Shown piece after piece: positions 15,231 to 22,734 of a DNA stretch of 22,818 nucleotides. The position numbers were made by a program, and so were the translations under genes. The DNA lies in contig JAEWIL010000028.1 in NCBI GenBank assembly GCA_023387085.1, forward strand, positions 1 to 22,818. Reading direction: 5' to 3'. The DNA comes from Pseudomonadota bacterium (lineage in GTDB: Bacteria > Pseudomonadota > Alphaproteobacteria > Sphingomonadales > Sphingomonadaceae). The notes under the pieces were generated by a model, which was not told where the DNA came from, did not search any database, and worked only from the letters and a program-made list of their open reading frames with translations. Numbering within the stretch: position 1 is the first letter of the stretch; each line of letters starts with the position of its first letter.

Positions 15231-15794
15231 GGTCGGGCCCGGCTGTACATTGTTCACGGTGATGCCCCGCGGCGCGAGATCGAGCGCGATCCCCTTCACC
15301 ATCGCCGCCACCGCGGCCTTTGTCATCTGATAGACGCTCGCGCCCGGAAAGCCCGTGCGGATGGCGACGTTGCTTCCGATGGTGACGACCCGTCCGCCGT
15401 CTTTCATCTGGTTGGCTGCCGCCTGGATCGACAGGAATACGCCTCGCACATTGATCCGGAGCATCTCGTCGAGGTCGGCCTCGGGCACCGCGTCGATCGT
15501 TGCGATTTTGAAAATCCCGGCATTGACGACGACCGCGTCGAGCTTCCCGAAACAGTCGACCGCAGTCGATACTGCCGCGCGGATATCCTCGGCCTTGCCG
15601 CTGTCCGCGCGGATCGCCTTCGCCCGCCCGCCGCGTGCCACGACGCCTTCCTCGATGGCGCGCGCGGCGGCTTCGCTCGAGACATAGGTGAACGCCACTG
15701 CGTAGCCATCGCGCGCAAGCCGGTCGACGATCGCTGCGCCGATCCCGCGCGAACCGCCGAACACCAAGGCCGTCTTTCCATTATTGTCCGTCAT
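15231..15794 (-). pseudogene. SDR family oxidoreductase, 3' end removed by IS91 element
   Basis: A 3'-truncated short-chain dehydrogenase. The 188 codons left show FGGSRGIGAA (Rossmann loop, about 12-21), the NAG motif VVVNAGIF, Ser in TIGSNVAI, and YQMTK with catalytic Tyr and Lys, ending at NNVQPGPT, the usual strand-six end of SDRs. The next codons belong to the IS91 element, and the open frame continues there to 15018 as unrelated Arg-rich sequence. Family members need another 55-65 residues including the final GG-x strand, so the product is probably inactive. The ATG at 15794 has AAGGAA seven bases upstream, and operator copy F of regulon 2 lies just before it. It was evidently the distal transcription unit of regulon 2 before the insertion. 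Confidence 0.87.
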
Positions 15795-15805
15795 CGCACA
15801 TTCCT

Positions 15806-15827
15806 TTCTTGAACAATCATTCCATAA
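15806..15827. promoter_or_regulatory. regulon-2 operator copy F, before the truncated SDR
   Basis: A 22-bp site: TTCTTGAACAA followed by TCATTCCATAA. On the minus strand it reads TTATGGAATGA then TTGTTCAAGAA. It shares the half-site TTAT(G/T)GAA(C/T)(G/A)A with the copies at 18374 and 18997. A TTGCCT lies two bases upstream of it on the minus strand, the same arrangement as at copy E. Confidence 0.85.
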
Positions 15828-15847
15828 ATAGGCAAAAATTTTCCGGA

Positions 15848-16360
15848 TCACTCAGCATAACGGGTGAACACCCAGTCGCGGTCGCGCACCTTGGCATCGT
15901 GACAGGCGAAGCAGGTCCGGTGCTGCGCTTCATCGACCGGCTGCCCGCCGATGAACCGGCCGAACCCCCAGCCTCCGGTGGTTGCAAAGCGCTTGCTGTC
16001 CTTCACCATGATCTGCACCGTCGTCGCGTCGCCGGGCACGGTCGCGGACTCGAACTCGGCCGAGGGCGTGCGTTTCCATGCGAGCTTCACCAGGATCGAC
16101 CCATCCGGAAAGGGCCGGACACCGCGCCGGAACGCATCGACCGCAACGCGATTGCCCAGCACAACGCGCAGTTCGTCGAACGGCGCATCCTCGAGCGCCG
16201 GTGCAATCAACTCCCAGCCGCGATAGCCCTCGGGTATCGCGATGCCATATATCGGCGACACCGCCGCGCGAGCCGGCGCGGGCGAGGATAGCGCCGCCGA
16301 CGATATCGAGACCGCCGCGACGGCAGCCGCGACACTCAGCAGCGCGGGACCGAAGCGCAT
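15848..16360 (-). CDS. cytochrome P460 family protein
   Basis: A 170-residue exported haem protein. A hydrophobic signal peptide spans about residues 1-30 (cut near ARA). The mature part starts SPIYGIAIPEGYRGWELIAPA, continues ELRVVLGNRVAVDAFRRGVRPFPDGSILVKLAWK and MVKDSKRFATTGGWGFGRF, and ends with the c-type haem site CFACH (Cys150, Cys153, His154) followed by RDRDWVFTRYA. This order is that of the cytochrome P460 family, known for hydroxylamine oxidation in nitrifiers; the catabolic role of other members is mostly unknown. The Lys that cross-links haem in the classical enzyme may be one of the two in ILVKLAWK, but I cannot assign it. The ATG overlaps the upstream hydrolase stop (TGATG), so translation is coupled. 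It acts in the periplasm, like the Tat-exported hydrolase before it. Confidence 0.9.
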   Translation of the reverse strand: MRFGPALLSVAAAVAAVSISSAALSSPAPARAAVSPIYGIAIPEGYRGWELIAPALEDAPFDELRVVLGNRVAVDAFRRGVRPFPDGSILVKLAWKRTPSAEFESATVPGDATTVQIMVKDSKRFATTGGWGFGRFIGGQPVDEAQHRTCFACHDAKVRDRDWVFTRYAE

Positions 16361-17379
16361 CACCGCCCCGCCATCCGGCCCGCATCAACGATCGCGCGCG
16401 CAAAATCCTGCGGCGCTTCCTGTGGCAGGTTATGCCCGATGCCGCCTTTGCTCGTGCGGTGCTTATAGGGACCGGTGAATTTGGCCCGATAGTCCTGCGG
16501 CAGCGGGTGCGGCGCGCCATTGTCGTCGCCTTCGAGCGTGATCGTCGGCACCGCGATGGTCGGGAAGGTCGCGAGCTTCGCTTCGATCGCGTCGTAGCGC
16601 GCCTCACCCTCGGCAAGCCCCAGCCGCCAGCGATAATTATGGATGCTGATCGCGACATGATCGGGATTAGCGAGCGCCGCCGCCGATCGCGCGAACACCG
16701 CCTCGTCGAACGCCCAGCTTGGCGACGCCGTTGTCCAGATCAGCCGCGCGAAATCATGCGTGTTGGCGGCATAGCCTTGCCGACCGCGCTCGGTCGCGAA
16801 ATAATATTGATACCACCAACGCCGTTCGGCTTCAGGCGACAGCGGTTTGACGTTCGCGGCCTGGCTGCCGATCAGATAGCCACTGACCGAAACGAGCGCG
16901 CGGACGCGTTCGGGGCGAAGCGCGGCGAGGATGCATGCGGTGCGCGCACCCCAGTCGCAGCCGCCGACGATCGCCCGGTCGATCCGGAGCGCGTCGAGAA
17001 AGTCGAGCGCATCCATCGCGAGCGCGGCCTGCTGTCCGTTGCGCGGGGACGCATCGGACAGGAAGCGCGTCGCGCCATAGCCGCGCAGATAGGGCACAAG
17101 AACACGATACCCCTGCGCCCCCAGCAACTGTGCCGCATCGGCATAGGTGTGGATGTCATAAGGCCAGCCATGGACGAGCAGCACCGGCGTGCCGTTCGCC
17201 GGGCCGACCTCGACATAGGCGACGTCGAGCAGGCTCGTCTGCACATGCTTGAGCGGTCCGAACTCTGCAGGTGCTGCCCCACCCGCGCGCGCGGGCGCGG
17301 CAAGCAGCATCGTCGCGGCCGAGCCGGCCAGCGCCTGTGCCATGAAGCCGCGGCGATCGGTGTTCTGAAACAGGGTCAT
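16360..17379 (-). CDS. Tat-exported alpha/beta hydrolase, epoxide hydrolase-like
   Basis: A 339-residue alpha/beta-fold hydrolase. The N-terminus has a twin-arginine signal (TDRRGFMAQALAG, then a hydrophobic stretch to ARA near 32), so the enzyme should fold in the cytoplasm and be exported. HGWP at 70-73 forms the oxyanion hole. The nucleophile elbow GGCDWGAR (139-146) places Asp142 as nucleophile, as in epoxide hydrolases and haloalkane dehalogenases, not Ser as in esterases. The catalytic His is His316 in GIGHNLPQE. The acid is probably in the LEGDDNGAPHP segment. GAGGAG lies nine bases before the ATG, 21 bases after the MDR stop. It shares an operon with the MDR and cytochrome P460 genes. 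An epoxide is the most likely substrate type, but a haloalkane is possible. Confidence 0.9.
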   Translation of the reverse strand: MTLFQNTDRRGFMAQALAGSAATMLLAAPARAGGAAPAEFGPLKHVQTSLLDVAYVEVGPANGTPVLLVHGWPYDIHTYADAAQLLGAQGYRVLVPYLRGYGATRFLSDASPRNGQQAALAMDALDFLDALRIDRAIVGGCDWGARTACILAALRPERVRALVSVSGYLIGSQAANVKPLSPEAERRWWYQYYFATERGRQGYAANTHDFARLIWTTASPSWAFDEAVFARSAAALANPDHVAISIHNYRWRLGLAEGEARYDAIEAKLATFPTIAVPTITLEGDDNGAPHPLPQDYRAKFTGPYKHRTSKGGIGHNLPQEAPQDFARAIVDAGRMAGR

Positions 17380-17400
17380 CTTATCGTCTCCTCGATGGCC

Positions 17401-18363
17401 TCAGGGGATGAGCAACAGCTTGCCGGTGCTCCGGCGGCTTTCCATGTCGGCATGCGCGCGCACCGTATCGGCAAGCGGATAGACGCCGCCTATCTCGACC
17501 CGCAGCTTCCCTTCCATAATCCATTGGAATAATTGCGCTGTTCGCTCGCGCAGCAAGGCGGGCGTCGGGATATGGTCCGAAAAGACGGCATAGCCGAGCT
17601 TGATGCTCTTCGGCAGGCTCATGATATCGATCGGCCCCGGTCCGCCGAGCACCGGGCCGAACCAGCAGAATGTGCCCGAGCGCCGAAGCGACGCGAGCGA
17701 GTCCGCGAAGGTCGCCGGAGCCGAACCGTCGAAAACGACGTTCACCCCCTCGCCGCCGGTCATCCCGAGGACTTGGTCGGCGAAACTCCCCTCGGCATCG
17801 ACGATGACATGGTCGGCACCGGCGCTGCGCGCCGCTTCGACTTTCGCCGCGCTCGACACGCGCCCGATCACCGTGCCGCCGCGCAGCTTGACGATCTGCG
17901 TGAGCAGCATGCCGAGACCACCGGCGGCGGCATGGACGAGCGCGACGTCGCCGGGCTGCACGGGGTAGAAGTCGGTCGCGAAATGGCTGGCGGTCAGCCC
18001 CTGCATCATGATCGCCGCCGCGGTGCGGTCGTCGATCGCGTCGGGAATGCGAACCAGCGCCCCCTCAGGCACCTCGACCTGTTCGGCATAGCTTCCGGGC
18101 GCATAGACCCAGGCGACACGGTCACCGATCGCAAAGCCGGCAACCCCCACGCCCAGCCCCACCACGCGTCCCGCGCCTTCGACCCCGATCACCTTGGGGT
18201 TCGGCACGTCGGTCCACGCCATGCCCCGGCGTATCCCGATATCCATGAAATTGACGCCTGCGGCGGCGATCTCGACGACCACCTTGCCCGGGCCCGGCAC
18301 AGGTTCGGGAACATCGATCAGGTCGAGCGCGCCGTCGGGCGATGTCATTGCAATTGCCTTCAT
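17401..18363 (-). CDS. quinone oxidoreductase-type MDR (NADPH:quinone reductase family)
   Basis: A 320-residue zinc-free medium-chain reductase. AAGVNFMDIGIRRG (34-47), ASHFATDFYPVQPGD (125-139) and HAAAGGLGMLLTQIVK (144-159) are the standard order of the Qor family; the last is the NADPH-binding loop. It likely reduces quinones or enones by hydride transfer in the cytoplasm. The ATG at 18363 has AAGGAA upstream, and the open frame further up to 18393 would cross the operator, so the shorter start is chosen. It is the first gene of the operon with the hydrolase and cytochrome P460 genes, with operator copy E only 11 bases before it. The TetR gene ends 50 bases upstream. Confidence 0.93.
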   Translation of the reverse strand: MKAIAMTSPDGALDLIDVPEPVPGPGKVVVEIAAAGVNFMDIGIRRGMAWTDVPNPKVIGVEGAGRVVGLGVGVAGFAIGDRVAWVYAPGSYAEQVEVPEGALVRIPDAIDDRTAAAIMMQGLTASHFATDFYPVQPGDVALVHAAAGGLGMLLTQIVKLRGGTVIGRVSSAAKVEAARSAGADHVIVDAEGSFADQVLGMTGGEGVNVVFDGSAPATFADSLASLRRSGTFCWFGPVLGGPGPIDIMSLPKSIKLGYAVFSDHIPTPALLRERTAQLFQWIMEGKLRVEIGGVYPLADTVRAHADMESRRSTGKLLLIP

Positions 18364-18373
18364 CTCATCTTCC

Positions 18374-18395
18374 TTATTGAATGATCGTTCCATAA
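18374..18395. promoter_or_regulatory. regulon-2 operator copy E, before the MDR-hydrolase-P460 operon
   Basis: A 22-bp site: TTATTGAATGA followed by TCGTTCCATAA. The two 11-base halves match in nine positions when one is reversed and complemented. On the minus strand TTGACT (18403-18398) precedes it by two bases, and TTCAAT after a 16-base spacer lies inside it, so the site covers the promoter core. Confidence 0.88.
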
Positions 18396-18397
18396 CT

Positions 18398-18403
18398 AGT
18401 CAA
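18398..18403 (-). promoter_or_regulatory. -35 box (TTGACT) of the MDR-hydrolase-P460 operon
   Basis: On the minus strand TTGACT is followed, after 16 bases, by TTCAAT as a possible -10, both around operator copy E. Match to consensus only. Confidence 0.5.
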
Positions 18404-18413
18404 AAAAAGAGGG

Positions 18414-18980
18414 TCAGCGAAGCGCCCGCAGCGTCAATTCGCCAAGGCTGGCCAGATGATCGGGACTGGCCCCCCCCCGGGCGGCAATCCGTATCCCCGC
18501 AAAACTCGCTACGAACCAGGTCGCGATGGTGTCGGAATCGAGATCGGCGGCAATGTCGCCGTCCGCCTGCGCCGCCTCGACCTGCGCGACAATCGCGGTG
18601 CGAAGCGAACGATCGGCCGCCGCTCGAACTTCGTTGAGGGCGGGCCAGGATGTCCCAAGTTCTGCGATGGAATTGACGCCGAGACATGGCTGACCTGCTT
18701 CCCGAACCACGCGATCGACCATCGCGCGAATGCCGTCGATTGCCCGCTCGCCCGTCCGGAGAACGGCTCGGTGCGCTTGCGTCTCACCGAGCGCGTAGCG
18801 CCGCACCGCTGCGCTGTAGAGTCCCGCCTTGTCACCGAAACTGTTGTACAGGCTCTGCCGCCCAATCCCCATGGCGTCGACCAGCATCTGCGCCGAGGTA
18901 CCTTCATAGCCGTGCTCACGGAATACGCCGATTGCCGCATCAAGCGCCACATCATCGTCAAAGGTCTTCGGTCTCGCCAT
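18414..18980 (-). CDS. TetR/AcrR family transcriptional regulator of regulon 2
   Basis: A 188-residue repressor. The N-terminal MARPKTFDDDVALDAAIGVFREHGYEGTS, then LVDAMGIGRQSLYNSFGDKAGLY, is a classic TetR helix-turn-helix (recognition helix about 35-45). The ligand domain contains a single-Cys segment, GQPCLGVNSIAELG (about 95-108), a place where related regulators sense electrophiles; a redox or electrophile role here is only a suggestion. Operator copy D starts 16 bases upstream of its ATG, and two more copies precede the other units, so autoregulation and control of the neighbours are expected. No clear ribosome site precedes the ATG, so it may be poorly translated or leaderless. The coding strand has a run of nine G near codon 168 (18470-18478). 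Confidence 0.93.
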   Translation of the reverse strand: MARPKTFDDDVALDAAIGVFREHGYEGTSAQMLVDAMGIGRQSLYNSFGDKAGLYSAAVRRYALGETQAHRAVLRTGERAIDGIRAMVDRVVREAGQPCLGVNSIAELGTSWPALNEVRAAADRSLRTAIVAQVEAAQADGDIAADLDSDTIATWFVASFAGIRIAARGGASPDHLASLGELTLRALR

Positions 18981-18996
18981 GCTGCATACATAGATA

Positions 18997-19018
18997 TTAT
19001 GGAACGATTGTTCAATAA
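18997..19018. promoter_or_regulatory. regulon-2 operator copy D, before the TetR gene
   Basis: A 22-bp site: TTATGGAACGA followed by TTGTTCAATAA, halves matching in nine of eleven positions. It lies 16 bases upstream of the TetR start codon, the usual place for a self-repression site. No gene starts divergently within about 580 bases on the plus strand. Confidence 0.88.
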
Positions 19019-19599
19019 CAATTTTGCATTCGCGATCTTAGTTGCTCACATCGTGCCGTTTTGGCCGTTAGCGGCCGGTCCGCTTTGGTTCCGAAATCTG
19101 CGATAGCTGCCCTTCACCTATCACCAATTGAAGGAGACGCGGTACGAATGACACGCGAGTTGCATCGCGCCGGATTCGGGCTCGAATAGGCAGCTTTCGT
19201 TACGCACCGTGCTTGTAAGTCCCCGGAACCCAGTGAAATTTGCCTCTTTCCCCGCCATGCGCTCCAGCGCGCGCCGCAGCCGATTGACACTGCCGCGCCT
19301 TGCTAGGGCGTTCAATCCGTCGCGCGACTGCCGACTCTAGCCCAAAGCCCCCAAAAGTACGGCTCCGTCGCACCGCGATCGACTTCCGTCGCTTTCATGG
19401 AGTGCCTCGCCGGGCGCGACCTACCAATCGCGCTGCGGTCTGCCGCAAGCGGGCGCGGTACGGCAAGGCGATTGCGCCAAGTCGCCCGGGGTTGGGGTGT
19501 CGAAGCTCCCCACACCCTTCCGCGCCATAAATTCACGAGGCCCGTCAACACTCGACGCCCAGAGGTGCGCAGGTGAAGGGCGGGGAAAAAGGGCATATT
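19019..19599. other. gene-poor stretch before the second TonB-dependent receptor
   Basis: I see no supportable gene. Short open frames here are Arg-rich without family motifs. The stretch should hold the promoter of the receptor gene at 19600; no clear -35/-10 pair stands out. Near 19076, CGGTCCGCTTTGG resembles the GTCCGCTTTT repeats at the IS91 right end, but this short motif family is common in such genomes, so I draw no link. Confidence 0.5.
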
Positions 19600-22500
19600 A
19601 TGAAAAAACGAAATATGATGATGGCCAGCTTGCTCTGCGGCTCAAGCGCTGCTTGCGTTCTCTTGCCGGCGAGCAGCTTACTTTTTGTGGCGCCAGCCTA
19701 TGCCCAGAGCCAGCCAGCGGCGGATACTCCACCGCCCCGAACCGAACAGCTTGTCGGCGTCGGCGAGGCGGCAGCGACGGACGAAGAAATCGTCGTCACG
19801 GGTTCGCTGTTTCGTCGCACCAACGCGGAAACACCCTCGCCGGTTACAGTGCTGTCGTCGACGACGCTCGAGCAGCGCGGTTTCAACACCGTCGCCGAAG
19901 CGCTTCAGCGCGTCACCGCAGGCAATGCGGGCACGATGACGCAGGGCTGGAACTCGGGCAACAATTTTGCCGCCGGGGCCAACGCCGTAGCGCTCCGCGG
20001 ACTGACCGTCCAATCGACGCTCAGTGTGTTCGACGGACTGCGTATGGCGCCTTATCCGCTCGCGGATGACGGCCAGCGCAATTTCGTCGATCTCAACACG
20101 ATTCCGAACGCCGTCATCGAGCGCATCGAAGTCCTGCGCGACGGCGCGTCATCGACCTATGGCGCTGACGCTGTCGCGGGCGTCATCAACGTGATCACCA
20201 AAAAGCAGATCGAGGGCCTGCATGCCAATGGATCGGCCGGTGTTTCGCAGCGCGGCGACGCGGGCGAGATCCGGTTCGACGCGACCTATGGTTATGGCAG
20301 CCTCGCCGATCAGGGCTTCAATGTCTATGTCAGCGGCGAATATCTGAAGCAGGATGCGCTATGGGCCCGCGACCGCGGCTATCCGTACAACACCGCCGAC
20401 TGGAGCAATATCTGCAATGCAGCGGGCTCGTGCCTGCCCAACCTCAACCCGAATAGCGTCAGCCCCGACGGCTTCTTCAACGGCTTCTCTGCTGTTCCCG
20501 GCGTGGCCGCCGTTCGTCCGGTGACCACCGAGGGGGGAAATATCGGTGCCGGGCGCTTTGCCTATCTGAACCCGGCGGCGGGATGCGGTCTTTGGGACAC
20601 TATCCAGCTGACGCCCGAGCAGGTCGAAGGAGCGGCGACTGCGCCGGCTAACGGCCGTGCCTGCACCTATAATCCGACGGGCCAATATTCGATGCTGCAG
20701 CCCGATATCGAGCGTTATGGATTCACCGCGCGCTTTACGGCGAACCTCGGCGAGGATCATCAGCTTTACGTGCAGGGTAATTTCTATCAGACGAACACTT
20801 TTTCATCGTCGGCACCGCGCAGCTGGACCGATCGTCCGACCGTTCCACGCAGCGGCGCGGTTGTCTATAATGTGATCGCGCCCGTCTATGTCTGCCCCAC
20901 AGGCATCGGCACGCTCAACGGAGTGGGAACCGGGTGCAACGCAACGAATGGTGTGCTCAATCCGTACAACCCCTACGCGGGCGCGGGCCAGACTGCACAG
21001 ATCCAGTTCATGCCGGATCGTCCAACCACCGACGAAACATCAGGGCGTTCTCTGCGCGGTGCGATCGGCCTTTCGGGTTCATTCGGGGACAGCTGGCGCT
21101 ATTCGGCTGAATTCACGGCGTCAAACGTACAGCTCACCCGCGTCCAGAACGGCTATGCGATTCCGCAGCGGATCATGGACGTGGTCGCGCGCGGGACATT
21201 CAACTTTGCCAATCCCGAAGCCAACTCGCAGGCGGTATGGGATTATGTGATGCCGACGAACATCACGCGATCGGAATCGAACCTGTGGCAGGCCACCGCC
21301 AACGTCACGCGTTCGCTGTTCGAATTGCCGGGCGGCACGCTAGAAGCTGCTTTGGGTGTCGCCTATCGTCACGAATCGATCGATGCACCCAGCGCCAATC
21401 CACAGAACGACGCCCATCCCTATGATCGCTATTATGTAATCAATGCCGTCGGCACATCGGGCAACCGCAACGTCTTCTCCGGGTTCGGGGAAATCAATGC
21501 GCCGATCCTAGAACAGCTCGAAGTCAATCTGTCGGGACGCTACGACAGCTATTCTACCGGACAGAGCAGTTTCTCGCCGAAGGTGGGCGTCAAGGTCACG
21601 CCGATCCCGCAGATCGCTTTGCGCGGCACCTGGTCAAAGGGTTTCCGCATTCCGAGCTTCAACGAATCCTTCGGTACACCGACGACCGGCTTCGTATCGC
21701 AGGGCGGCGGCACCTTCTGTGCGACCTATGTCGCATTCTGCGCGGCGCATGGCAACAATGCCTATGCGACCTCGCCGTTTTCGGTGGGCCTGACCAACGT
21801 CGGCAATCCGAAACTGTCCCCGGAGCGGTCCGAAAATATCACACTTGGCGCGATCTTCGAGCCGATTCCGAACGTAAGTTTCACGGTCGATTTGTGGCGG
21901 ATCAAGGTACGCGACCAGATCGTCGGCGTCAGCAACATCGGCCCGGTCATCGCTGCCTATTACGCCAACAACGGGGTAGTGAACATTCGGGGCTTCACCG
22001 TGACTCCCGGCGTTGTCGACCAGGCAAACCCCAACGCGCTGCCACACATCGGCACCATCCTTGCGTCATATGCCAATGCCAACCGGCAGGAACTTCAGGG
22101 TGTCGATCTTGGCGTCAACGCACGGTTCGACCTGACCGACAATCTGCGCCTGACGAGCTCGTTCGAGGCGTCCTATCTCGACAGGAACCATCTGACGTTG
22201 GTCGATCCCGTGACGGGCGAAGCCCAGGATCCGCAAAAGTTCGAGGGGACGCTCAGCCCCTGCAACACGACGTCCTGCTCGGGTTCGCCGAAGTGGCGCG
22301 CCACGTGGCAGAACACGCTGGCGTTCGGCAATACGACGGTGTCGGCAACGGCCTACTACACCGCCGGCTATCACGTCTCGCAAGTCGATTTCGGCGCGAC
22401 GCCGGGCGATTGCGAAAGCGCGGTAGACGCGGGTGCAGCAGCCTATCCCGACGGAACCCCCGTGATGTGCAAGTCGAAGGCGATCTGGAACGTAGATCTG

Positions 22501-22680
22501 ACCGCGTCGCAGAAAGTGAACGACAATTTCACCGTCTATGCCAACGTCCTGAATCTGTTCGATACCAAGGCGCCGTTCGATCCGAACGCGGCCTATGGCA
22601 TTTATGGTTACAACCCGGCGTGGGCGGGCCCGAACATCATGGGCCGCTACTTCCGCATCGGCGCCAAGCTCGACTTCTAA
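19600..22680 (+). CDS. TonB-dependent outer-membrane receptor (large, loop-cysteine type)
   Basis: A 1026-residue outer-membrane receptor. A signal peptide ends at AYA-Q (35/36). The TonB-box region is DEEIVVTGSLFRR (about 60-72). The plug has AVALRGLTVQSTLSVFDGLRM and VIERIEVLRDGASSTYGADAVAGVINVITKK, both standard. The barrel ends YFRIGAKLDF with terminal Phe. It is larger than usual (700-850) because of long extracellular loops that carry paired cysteines (for example NICNAAGSC, CPTGIGTLNGVGTGC, FCATYVAFC, PCNTTSC), probably disulfides. The ATG at 19600 has AAGGG eight bases upstream and is preferred over a GTG at 19573. It stands alone, far from regulon 2, and is closed by a strong terminator. 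The ligand is unknown; this type often serves oligosaccharides, peptides or hydrophobic molecules. Confidence 0.94.
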   Translation: MKKRNMMMASLLCGSSAACVLLPASSLLFVAPAYAQSQPAADTPPPRTEQLVGVGEAAATDEEIVVTGSLFRRTNAETPSPVTVLSSTTLEQRGFNTVAEALQRVTAGNAGTMTQGWNSGNNFAAGANAVALRGLTVQSTLSVFDGLRMAPYPLADDGQRNFVDLNTIPNAVIERIEVLRDGASSTYGADAVAGVINVITKKQIEGLHANGSAGVSQRGDAGEIRFDATYGYGSLADQGFNVYVSGEYLKQDALWARDRGYPYNTADWSNICNAAGSCLPNLNPNSVSPDGFFNGFSAVPGVAAVRPVTTEGGNIGAGRFAYLNPAAGCGLWDTIQLTPEQVEGAATAPANGRACTYNPTGQYSMLQPDIERYGFTARFTANLGEDHQLYVQGNFYQTNTFSSSAPRSWTDRPTVPRSGAVVYNVIAPVYVCPTGIGTLNGVGTGCNATNGVLNPYNPYAGAGQTAQIQFMPDRPTTDETSGRSLRGAIGLSGSFGDSWRYSAEFTASNVQLTRVQNGYAIPQRIMDVVARGTFNFANPEANSQAVWDYVMPTNITRSESNLWQATANVTRSLFELPGGTLEAALGVAYRHESIDAPSANPQNDAHPYDRYYVINAVGTSGNRNVFSGFGEINAPILEQLEVNLSGRYDSYSTGQSSFSPKVGVKVTPIPQIALRGTWSKGFRIPSFNESFGTPTTGFVSQGGGTFCATYVAFCAAHGNNAYATSPFSVGLTNVGNPKLSPERSENITLGAIFEPIPNVSFTVDLWRIKVRDQIVGVSNIGPVIAAYYANNGVVNIRGFTVTPGVVDQANPNALPHIGTILASYANANRQELQGVDLGVNARFDLTDNLRLTSSFEASYLDRNHLTLVDPVTGEAQDPQKFEGTLSPCNTTSCSGSPKWRATWQNTLAFGNTTVSATAYYTAGYHVSQVDFGATPGDCESAVDAGAAAYPDGTPVMCKSKAIWNVDLTASQKVNDNFTVYANVLNLFDTKAPFDPNAAYGIYGYNPAWAGPNIMGRYFRIGAKLDF

Positions 22681-22700
22681 GCTGTCAGAACCAAGCAGCT

Positions 22701-22734
22701 GGGGGGCGGCATTTATCGCCGCCCCCCTTTTTTT
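22701..22734 (+). terminator. intrinsic terminator of the TonB-dependent receptor gene
   Basis: A perfect ten-base-pair stem, GGGGGGCGGC (22701-22710) with GCCGCCCCCC (22718-22727), has a seven-base loop and is followed directly by seven T (22728-22734). It starts 20 bases after the receptor stop codon. Confidence 0.95.

Noticed and set aside
16078..17532. Open frame of 484 codons on the plus strand
   Set aside because: It is antisense to cytochrome P460 and the alpha/beta hydrolase, both of which carry intact motifs. No family signature of its own.
19070..19090. Similarity of CGGTCCGCTTTGG to the repeats at the IS91 right end as a sign of a second element end
   Set aside because: The match is short, and GTCCGCTTT-type motifs are scattered in many proteobacterial genomes. 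No transposase remnant is nearby.
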